DNA of 64,000 nt, from NCBI GenBank assembly GCA_950295325.1, contig OX485803.1, forward strand, positions 48,873,554 to 48,937,553, written 5' to 3'. Positions 34,429-43,689 of the stretch are shown one piece after another. The first letter of the stretch is position 1, and every line of letters starts with the position of its first letter. The position numbers and the translations under genes are program-made. Origin of the DNA: Polytrichum commune (lineage: Eukaryota; Streptophyta; Polytrichopsida; Polytrichales; Polytrichaceae). A model generated the notes under the pieces. It was not told the DNA's origin and did no database searches. It saw only the letters and a list, made by a program, of their open reading frames with translations.

Positions 34429-37400
34429 TTAGTCTCTACGCTTTTGCGAGAGCACGTTGTGGTGGTAGATTGAGGAAAGATAGCGTGCGAGGTTGGAGAT
34501 GGATGGCGTGTAGAAAAAGTAGCATGCTAGCACCCATGTAACCGTACTCTGCATCACAAAACCAGTCCAATCAGAATTGCTACTAATATGTACAGTATGC
34601 TGCAATGATCCACAACAGTCAAAGACGAAGAAAATAGATAACTCCGATGTTGTCACCAGTGTGATTTATGGTGTTGCTTCATCTTTGAGTTGGTCTGAGT
34701 TTATATGTAATCGCGAAACAAGCATCACAAGAACTAGAGGGCCCTCGAAGACTACAACCTTCTTTCAAAGGTGAACACCTTGAACATGTGTAGACAAGCC
34801 GGCATCTCCCTTGAGGGCAAGCCCCTACGTTCCCACATGGTTGGTGGAAAACATCTAGTTAGCCTGAATAATCACCAACTATGATTGGGTGGACCATAGG
34901 TGGTAGGGGTGCACCGGAAATCAACATGAACTTGGAGTTTCCGTGGGATCCAAGTTAAGGCCTTAGGTTTTAAGCCACCCTTGCAATAGCCAAGTATGAA
35001 ATCTCCCCGCAATTGAATGCGGAATAGCAATTGCAAGATGCAAGTGTGTGCAGTGCTACAAAGATTGGTAAGATGACTTGAGGAGCTATCATACCTCACC
35101 AAAGAGCTCGATGTTCCCATTAGGGTAGTGCCAGAGCCCAAAAAACCTGCGTCATATAACTGTTCAGGTTACAAACCAACTTTGTAGCTATATATTCAAG
35201 TTTCTCAAAGTGTGCGTGCATGTGTGGGTAAGGTGTGTGGGCCTTATGTGGTCACTCTCCTTGATTAGACACCTATATTCGAGTGGTATATGGCAAGGCT
35301 TGTAGTTAAGAATGGACACCAACAAGAGATGATTATGTGTTCCAATGAGGTTGGACTATGTGTTCAGAATATAGACACCATTCTTGGATGAGTTGTTCAC
35401 ACAGTTATGTAATTCCTTCAAAGAGAAAGAGGGTCTTCTCTTTGACCTCCTGAACTTTTGCATCTCAAGATTCTACTTCAATTGGTGACTGGGTCAGATT
35501 AAGAGTTTTCTCACCCGGTCAGCAATTGCGACTCACACATATTGTCAGTTCATGTTTTAGAATTGGAGTTTCACAAGATGCAAACATTGAAGTGAACAAC
35601 AATCTCTTTCTCTCTACGCGATCACATAGGCCCTTGTAATTGTGATGTTCACTATTGCACGTAGCATGGTGTCTGTGTTTTGAGCAGCTAGTCATATCTT
35701 ACTGTAACACAAATCTTTTCTAGTGTCCATCCTCAACTAGAAGCCTTGCCACATCCTGATAAATATAGGTGTCCAATCAACTAGAGTGACCACATAAGGC
35801 CCACATCCCTTAATACAAAGGAACTGAGAGAATGGCGACTTCTTGTCTAATCCTGAGGATGCACACAACGAGTAAGGGTTGCAAGACATACTTGTTGATG
35901 GGTATTTCAGCAAGTGGGCATGCAATTCCCACAAGCGAGGCAAGGCCGAAGCCCCACCACGTGTTGTCAAACACAAGCCAGTTGAGTTCCGCAAGAGCAA
36001 AGAGAATGTATGCCTCACTGTTGAATGGAACACCTGCTTTGTACATCTCCGCACTCACCTCCAACAGCACTGCCAATGTTCTGCAATGCACAAGAGATTG
36101 TGAAGGTCACATTAGTGCGTTTATAGAAGACATGGCCATTCTGAAGTGGTGGAGTGGGTGGTCCGCTTAGATAAGCATCTTGGAGAGTATACACTCGGTG
36201 ACATTCATTTCGGCAAGGTCTTTAAGGGGAGAGAGAGATGACTCCCATGTGGTTGCTGTCGGCGTGAAGGAACATCATAATTCATCTTCAAGGTAGGCTA
36301 AGTCTATATGTAATCCTGAAACGGGCGTCATTAAAATTAGAGGCCCCCCGAGACTACTGCCTCGTTTCCAAGGTGCACACCTTCAACAGGTGCAGACAAG
36401 CTGGCATGCACCTATCTCCCCAAAGGCAAGCCCTAGGTTCCCTTGAACCCATTCAGTTCATCCACATACCCTCGTCCTAAATATATTGTGCACACGGGAA
36501 GCACAGAAGGGACATATCTTTGACAGCTGCATCCCCTCCATACTATGATTGGGTGGACCATAAGTGGGTAGGTGCACCGGATATTAAGTGCTAGGAAGGT
36601 CACCCATCCGAGTACTATTCCGGCCTTGGTATGCTATCCAGGTTGAGGAGGCCCCTGGGTTTAAGCCACCGTAGGGTCTGTTAAGTTGAATCTTAGGAGA
36701 TGGCAGAAGGCTTTGTCCAAAGATAGGTAACCATGAGGCTTGCCACATGACTACGCTTGGCATTCATGCAAGTAATGAACTTGATTTAATGGAAATTTAT
36801 TCTTGAAGCTAGAATAAGAAAGAGGACGTCCTTACACATGCTTAAGAAATGCTATGGAAGAGGCTCCCAATGAGCAATTCATTGTTGAGAATTGAAAAAA
36901 CATTTTGCATATACTTCTGGTCGATGTCACCAACGTCGACATGCATTGATATAGTAGCTATACTATACCATGAAGAAGAAGGGCGCTTCATCATCTCCAT
37001 CGTGTTTACGTGACAGACAACAAATGCATGTTCTAAGACATTCAATGCAGGTTCACACAAGTTGTTTAGAGAAGAGCAGGATCATTGGGGGTAGAAGAGT
37101 GGGAGTATCTTAGTTTTAGTATTTGTACAATGAGGTGAAGATCAAACAAGAGAATTACAGTGTTGCTTGCGGTCGACTCTCCTTGCACCAGGTTCGACAA
37201 CTGATGGTTCTTCTATTTGGCGAATTTCTGCAGAATTTTCTCAGCTGATGACCTGAAATGGTGGAATGAGTGAATTTTACTTTGGTGTATGTGATATTGT
37301 TTCAGGAATGAGGTCACTCACATGAATGAATAGACCACTTTCTGCAGGTTTGCTTTCGGTAGGGCGCCTTTTCGAGCCAGGTTCTTGTCAAGAACAAGCT

Positions 37401-38638
37401 GCAGCACTCCCACCACGCTGTAGAAAACGCCGAGCATAGGGAAAACCTGGTGCCACACAATGTCCACACCATGAAAAAAGTGGAATATAAATACTTCCAG
37501 AGATTGTCATTTCAAGTTTCAGAATTGGAGTTCACATATAGAATGTATGAGCAGTCAAAGTGGAGATTCTCTCTCTCTTTGAATGACCACAGGACCCTCC
37601 CAATTGCCTTAAGTACCGACCCTAGAGTGGTTATCATATTTGAGCACATAGTCCAATATCACCGTAAAGCGTGTCTTTTCGGTGTCCATTCAGCTGAATT
37701 CACGGCGCTCGTCGAAGCACTTGGATGTGAGGAGAAGTATTTACTAACCCAAATGTTGGTGTGGAGACCAGCGACATCGATGGCCCCACGGTCGTAGATT
37801 TGCAGCTGGACTCGCGAGTGGATGGCATCCAATGGCGGTCCCAGCAAGACACCGAATCCGAACAGGGAGATCGCCACCTTCTGCCATCCTTGCAGGATGT
37901 CTTTCTTGCACACAAATTTTCAGTTAGTGCCGATGTCTTTCGTCTTCATTTTATCAAATACTTTGTACTACGTCGGAATCCAAAATGTTGCAATGGAATC
38001 CAGGATTCATCCTTCTTGCATTGCAACATATGCTATGGACTAATTCCTTCCATTGCCTGCCAGCCATGGCCACTGTTGAGTCTGGTGCAGGTCCAAATCC
38101 TGTAGGATGCTTAAAGCAAGTTCACAATGAATGGCTCAATACTAAGAATTTTCTCGAGGTTTTGGAATCCGAAATGTTGCAATGAAATCCAGGATTCACC
38201 TTGCATTGCAAATACCCTATGGACTAATCTCTTCAATTGTCTGCCTGCCAGCGAGCCATGGCCACTGTTGAGTCTGGTGCAAGTTCAAATCCTGTAGCAT
38301 GCTCAAAGAAAGTGCATAATGAATGACTTAAAACTAAGAATTCAATCCAACTTAGATTCCTCACCTTCTGTCTCGGGAATCGGATTTCCCGTCTCGGGGA
38401 TACCGTCCTGTTGTCTCTGAGCCCTACAAGAAACCCCACACTCTGGAAGAATGCGAGCCTGCCTCCACGTTCGCAACTTCTGAGAGGCAGATGAATACTG
38501 CAAAGTAGAGATGGAAGGCAAGGTTCGAAGAGGTGCAAAATGAAAAGCTCGAGCTGTAAACCGCGCACGAAGTTGAGGAATTGAATTTCCAATTTCCGCA
38601 ATCCAAGCCCTCTTCAAACTTTCAACCAGTGTCACCAT
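34429..38638 (-). CDS. Insig-like multi-pass membrane protein, plastid-targeted, seven exons; one donor defective
   Basis: Proposed minus-strand exons: 38,638-38,365; 37,900-37,749; 37,446-37,322; 37,252-37,217; 36,080-35,892; 35,146-35,095; 34,548-34,429, totalling 316 codons with stop. Residues 1-90 are Ser/Arg/Ala-rich and include GVSCRAQ, fitting a chloroplast transit peptide. Hydrophobic segments follow: [92 protein letters not shown] and [19 protein letters not shown]. Overall layout recalls plant proteins of Insig-domain type, though I hold that label loosely. Exon 4 ends GCCAA/ATAGAAG, where AT replaces the expected GT; if not spliced there the frame hits TAG at once. Either the allele is broken, the site is non-canonical, or the sequence has an error. 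The acceptor of exon 2 (AAAG) is also the least certain. Introns hold two 5S-headed SINEs and a tandem duplication. Confidence 0.7.
34630..34989 (-). mobile_element. 5S-headed SINE family, copy 3 (intron 6 of the Insig-like gene)
   Basis: Minus-strand copy, sense to the gene. The 5S-like head begins at the right end (GGGTGGCTTAAAACC...) and keeps GGATCCCACGGAAACTCCAAG-like sequence, but the central box C region is deleted. The body then reads CACCTATGGTCCACCCAATC, the AAGGTGTTCACCTTTGAAAG landmark, and ends near CATCGGAGTTATC. Confidence 0.75.
35230..35520 (+). repeat. Repeat family R1 copy
   Basis: Contains TTATGTGGTCAC, ATTAGACACCTATATTCGAG, GGTTGGACTATGTGTTCA and TTTGACCTCCTGAACTTTTG. These align with 40,450-40,680 (TATGTGGTCAC, CGGACACCTATATTTAAG, TTTGACCTCCTATAAGTTTTG). 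A reversed fragment stands near 35,720-35,815. It lies in intron 5 of the Insig-like gene (minus strand). Confidence 0.55.
36227..36673 (-). mobile_element. 5S-headed SINE family, copy 4, best-preserved 5S head (Insig-like intron 4)
   Basis: The minus strand starts at the right end with GGTGGCTTAAACCCAGGGG. It then carries AGTACTCGGATGGGTGACC (plus-strand positions 36,598-36,616), which differs by one base from the plant 5S box C sequence as I recall it. CTTCCTAGCACTTAATATCC and GGTGCACCTACCC lead into the shared body. An extra stretch of about 75 bp (about 36,440-36,515) interrupts the body. The 3' end is GGGAGTCATCTCTCTCTCCCC. A possible imperfect target duplication is GGTCT-TTAAG (36,217-36,226) against GGTCTGTTAAG (36,674-36,684). 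Confidence 0.85.
37480..37720 (-). repeat. Repeat family R1 copy (intron 2 of the Insig-like gene)
   Basis: Reverse copy with GAGATTGTCATTTCAAGTTT, the TTGAGCACATAGTCCAAT stretch and GTCTTTTCGGTGTCCATTC. All match the 55,200-55,290 and 32,400-32,450 relatives. Confidence 0.6.
37974..38352. repeat. Two-copy tandem duplication (period 189 bp) in intron 1 of the Insig-like gene
   Basis: AAATGTTGCAATG starts at 37,983 and recurs at 38,172. AGCCATGGCCACTGTTGAGT and CTAAGAATT also recur at the same spacing. The second copy stops about a dozen bases short of the exon 1 donor at 38,364. It is non-coding. Confidence 0.85.
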
Positions 38639-40096
38639 TTTCTGTTGCAATTCATGTCAGTAGTGAGGAAAATCTTTCACTGTTCCGGCAAAAATCATTG
38701 TAGCAATCGCCCCAATTTCAAGTCCAAACTTGGTCCACATCAACGAATGAATATTACAGAGAATCATCAACTTACTCGAAGGAACCGATTGATTCGAGGT
38801 GGGTGAGAGGGCCCACTCTTCTAATGATCTGGCGGATGAATAGTCAAAATATTTCGTGAGGATTGTATCCAAAACGAATTTATTATCTCAAAGAGCAATT
38901 GAGACCTTATAAGACTGCTGTCAACGCTTGCAACCCGGAAAGCTCACAGCTTGGATTCTCTTCGAAGGTTCAAATTGTGGTTGCATCAGAATGGCAAGCA
39001 GACGAATGAGAAGATGAATGAGACGAAACCTATATGATTTGCATTTGGTGGAAGATGCACAAGAATATGCAATTTGTATCGGTCAAGCTGTCGCAAGCAG
39101 GATCTTCCACGGTGCATCTTGTGGATAATATAAAGACACATGCCTGTTAGAACAGATGAAAAGCCTCGACCTGCAGTTTGGATGAACTAGGTAATCAATT
39201 TGTGAAACTTTTCTTGGGTTCAACATTTAACCTTATTGAAGGCACCGCAGCACTAGTGGCATAATCTTACATTCTCATCCTATTTAAATACGACATTTTA
39301 AAGGCAAGCTTGGATATAGCTATATACGAATGCAAAACTCACAGAAATAATACCTATTAAAAGTGACAAGGATTAGATCTTGCAATGTTTTCACCTTTCA
39401 AATACGTGCTGCTATAATGCTTGTGGTGAATCTGTCGTTTGGATCAAAATCACTTCAGGATTCAAATGTTTTGTCATATGATTACATCTTTGCTGTCTGC
39501 CGTCTAGGATATATGTAAGGTACTGAGTGAGCTGCAGATACAGTCGGATATGTATCAGTGAGATTTGAAGTTATGGGACCTTCTTAACAAACTGTCAATA
39601 GATTCTGCATTCAATGCTATTTATCAAAGGCTCTGTCAACCCTCTCTCCGCAGTCAACTCATGATAGAGAATACATTCGTTGCATTTTCAGCTTTGACTC
39701 ATTTTTAGAGTTTCTACCACGCCTACTACCTACCACTCTGACCATGTGGAGAATGAAACCAATAATCTGGTATGCACAAGAGAGTTAACACACATTGGCA
39801 CACAAGCTGCTGAGAACTATAGATTCATAAGCATACAAAAACCCAACAAGATAGAAGAATTCTTATTATAAGAAGGTTTGACGCCTTTCCATAAGAACAA
39901 GGGGGCTTCTCTTTGAGAAATTTGTGACCCCATTGGTAGTATATATGTCGTTAGAACCAGTGTCATTCACAAAACAAGGTTGTAGACGCACATATCAGAC
40001 ATGAAGACGTATAGCCTGTTTCCCAATACAAGTGATGATTTAAAAACTGTATAAAATGGTTCACTTTTATTGCTCATGAAGACTATAACAGACATG
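38639..40096. other. Spacer between the Insig-like and mS35 genes
   Basis: About 1.46 kb on the shared minus-strand path, expected to hold the 3' UTR of mS35 and the promoter of the Insig-like gene. The first 300 bp upstream of ATG 38,638 is less AT-rich. No TATA or other core motif is convincing, and no gene is seen. Confidence 0.45.
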
Positions 40097-42651
40097 TTAG
40101 CATGCAATGGCAGCTGCTGAGTTTCTAGATGGTATTGCATCACTTTGTCCAGCCAATACATGAACATTGGCAGTGTTTGCCTCATCAATAAGGGCATACA
40201 ATGTTCTCAGCACATCCTTCCTGTTCTCTTCTCTCAAATCAAACCTGCACCAATAAGCAAAGCCCCTGAATGAGTTTCAATCCAGTAATAGGAGACAAAT
40301 GATCTCCCAAGATGTGAAAAGATAGACTGAAATGTTTATGGAACAAGTCAATTAAGACGAGGATCATTAGCTTATCACTTGTGTACAGCAAGTTACTCAT
40401 CATTTAATCCTTCATAGTGACTCATGGCCATGCCAACTACCCATACTTGCCTTCCAATTATGTGGTCACAGTTCTTAATCGGACACCTATATTTAAGTGG
40501 CAAGAACACAAAACAGACACATTTTACAATGAGTTTGGATTATGTCCTCAAAATATAGACACCATTCTAGGTTCAACAGTGAACATCACAACTGGAAGGG
40601 CCAATGTGATCACTTGAAGAGAAAAAAAATCTTCACTTTGACCTCCTATAAGTTTTGTATCTGAACTCCGATACTAAAACTTGACATGATACTCTTCATG
40701 ATTTGCAGTTGCTAAACTAGTGAGACAAGTCCTGATTTGATCTAATGGTCAAATTTGTATATGGAATTGGAAGTGCCCACAATGGAGCCACATACCTTAG
40801 GACAGACTTTCAGAGAAGAATGCTGTGGTACTTACCTCTCACTGGTGATAGTAAGTTCATCATTATGTGGATTATATCGCTTTCCAACAATCAAAAGCAG
40901 CCTCTCCTTCGCTTGAGGTGTAAGTTGAAGCTCTTTCAAGTAAACAGCAAGTTTCACTTTCCTATTTGCTGGGTGCCATGCGTCACCACCGGGGCCCAAA
41001 ACTACCCGGGTCACCCACCGCAAAACTGGGCCCTCACCCGGGGGATCAATGTCTGGTGACTCCCCTTTTGCATACACATCTGAATCTGCAGGCAAGAATT
41101 CAGTAAATCTTGGTGGTCAATATATCTACTGTGCATAGTGAGTGTGGATGACTAAGTGCATTGTAATCCTTAAAGATTGACCTCCAAAAAAGCTGGAACT
41201 GCTAAGGATGAGTGAATGGCCCACCAATAAATGTGTCCTGATAGGTTTGACAGCCTTCAAATTCATTAGGATACATATTTCTATAAGCTCAAATCAGCTT
41301 CAGTATATATATGGTTTTCAGAGCTCCGATCTTCAAAGGCCCAACTGATCAAGCTATATATATAACAGACAAATAGCAGGAAACCCTGACCAGTGGATGT
41401 ACAACTTAATTTCCGCTAAAAAGGATGGTAAAATTTTAATACTAGGATCTGTAGAAGGGGACTATGCTGCCAGTATGGTTGCTCCAATCCAGTAGAGAAA
41501 CACATAACTCATACCTATAAACACTAGAACTTCAAAGGACCACAAGGTTATTAAGTGAACAAAGATGCTGCACAGAAACACATAACTTGTACCTAAAGAA
41601 ACTAGAACTCCATAGAAGTGCCATAAGTTTAGATAGAGAAAACCATGCTGCACACAGATGAGCTGAAAAAACTCAGCATGACACACAGTTGCACTTGAGT
41701 GCAAATGTGAAGTGTGACAGAGTAAATTCGCACACCCACAGTTTTATGGGCAGGGAGTTTCAACAGCCTCTAGCCAGAGATCATTTCGCACCACAGAAAT
41801 TGAGGAAAGAAGAGACAGTAAGTAGTGAAACCTGGGAAAATTGAATCAAGGGTGGGATGACCAAGCCATTTGTCCACTATCCCTCGCGCATTGTACAAAT
41901 GGGTAATGCCTTCCTCCAAAGGCACCATGTCTAGCTCATCCTCAAAACTCTTGCCATATGTTCCATACCGCTCTCTTCTCCTCATCTTCTTCGGTCGTGG
42001 TGGCTTCTCTCCATCCTTTGGTGGTTCCCCTGCAAATCAATCAAATGTTAACCGTAAAGAATTTCAAAGCACAAGAAATACACAGTGACTCAAATTGATA
42101 GCCATCTCATGTAGCCACCCGACCACTCTCCCCCCAAGATGGATATGAGATGGTGAAAGAGAACGAAACAGAAAAGGTTGTGCTTCCACTCTGCGCTTCC
42201 ACTCTGCGCTTCGATTCCCTAACCCCACTTGGTGAACACGGTAAACACGAGACTTGAAATCTCTGCAGAATAAGTATCTTCACTTATCAAGTTGTATCTT
42301 CAACTTGGATTTAGGTCATCAATCCAAGCAGTCACCGTGTTGGTGAGCATGGATAGTGTACAACTACAGCAAGCATTACAGATTTCAAAATCTCTGCATG
42401 CGAAGTATCTTAACCTATCAAACGATCAGGTCACCATTCCAGTTGAAAGTATACAACTATAACATTGAGGTCGCATTACAGAAGACGAGTTTACCTTCGG
42501 AGCTGGCGCTATATGGTCTGATAGTCACAATGCTCCGCTCACATAAAGACTGGGAAGCACATGGCTGCGATTTTGATGAGATTGCACAACCATTCGATGA
42601 AATTAGAGCTTGCTTAACCTGTTTCCAGGCAGCCCACCGCGCTCTTTGCAT
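40097..42651 (-). CDS. MRPS35: Mitochondrial small-subunit ribosomal protein mS35, four exons
   Basis: Protein of the mitoribosome small subunit. Minus-strand exons are 42,651-42,495, 42,029-41,832, 41,085-40,836 and 40,244-40,097, all GT-AG and in phase, giving 250 aa. The N terminus MQRARWAAWKQVKQAL with the later IRPYSASSEG is Arg/Ser/Ala-rich and acid-poor, as in a mitochondrial presequence. The conserved mS35 core runs about residues 160-230: KVKLAVYLKELQLT, then LIVGKRYNPHNDELTITSER and FDLREENRKDVLRTLYALID. Arabidopsis relatives (At3g18240, At4g21460) are longer, near 400 residues as I recall, mainly outside this core, so an upstream exon could be missing. ATG 42,651 was chosen over the in-frame GTG at 42,657. 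The gene is head-to-head with the HNH gene. Confidence 0.88.
40450..40780 (+). repeat. Repeat family R1 copy (mS35 intron 3)
   Basis: Forward copy, antisense to mS35, carrying CGGACACCTATATTTAAGTG, TTTGACCTCCTATAAGTTTT, CATGATTTGCAGTTGCTAA and TGGAATTGGAAGTGCCCACA. It is the longest clear representative of the right half of the family in this window. Confidence 0.6.
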
Positions 42652-43689
42652 ATTCACCCCTCCTGTTTTTTTTCCCCTGAATACTCAAACTACAAAATCC
42701 GGTTTGTTTCTCTTTCTTGATCCTGAACTACATACACAAACCTCACATTGTCTTCCTGGAATCCGATTTTTCCAACAACTTCAACCCAAATCAGTGCATC
42801 CTTTACAAAAAACCCAACCCTCGAAATGCACCTAAACCCAGGAACCCTAATAGTCTTTTCCAGCCTTAAAGGCCCCAACACTCCGAGATCTCAACATAAA
42901 ACTCCTTTCACAACCGAGAATTGCCTGGCACAACCAAGTGCCAGACCTCAATCTGCAAGTCTCCTAAACCCCAGAAGTCCCATAAGAACCTCACGAGTTC
43001 ATTTGGGACATGCACCATACTGTATTGGCACAACTGCCCTAAACCCTAGAGTTCCGTGTTCCCAGGCCTGCCATTGGCCCATCCTCCCAGGAGAACGCTT
43101 GGGAGCGCAACGTTCCCTATAGCCCTAAGTGGTTACCTTTCCTTTCCTTGCAGTTGATACGGTGCCCTGGTTTCATTCATTCGATTATTCCAGCAAAGGT
43201 TAGGATCTGTTAAAAAAGAGTGTTGTTATGAAATGTTGAATTTGTTGTGATCAGGCTATGCTAGCAGGTGGGCAATTGTCTCTCTTGTTTGCAATCTTTC
43301 ATGTATATGCGGTGATGTTGTGATAACTTCCAAGCGTTTCTGAGGATCTTGGCTGTTTCAGTTCTCAAGTCTTGGATTGCTCTAAGGTAGAAAGTTTCTG
43401 CCACAAATTGGATTTTGTGGAAGTTGAGAAGTGTTTCAACCGCATAAATTGAGTGGCTGTATAGGTTATGGGTTCAAGCTGTGGAGAATATCAACTTTTT
43501 GTATCACTTGCAGAGTTGTGACATAAATTCCATTTCAGGACTTTCTGAGAGGTCGATTTCTGAGCAGATGTGAACTCCTCGAATCGGACTTGCGTGTCTT
43601 CAACCGAACCACCTGATTTGAGTTGGGCGGTTTTTTTTATCGAGGTTTGTTGACTTGATTGTAGTAGTCAACTTAGTTGATCACGGGCT
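42652..43689. promoter_or_regulatory. Shared divergent promoter region of mS35 and the HNH gene
   Basis: About 1.04 kb separates the two start codons. It carries telo-box-like AACCCTAA at 42,843-42,850 and CCTAAACCCTAG near 43,038-43,049, with weaker CCTAAACCC near 42,831 and 42,963. One GGCCCA (site II, inverse TGGGCC) lies at 43,076-43,081. Telo-boxes combined with site II elements are known in plant promoters of ribosomal and mitochondrial protein genes, which fits mS35. Which motifs serve the HNH gene is not known. Transcription starts were not located. Confidence 0.55.
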
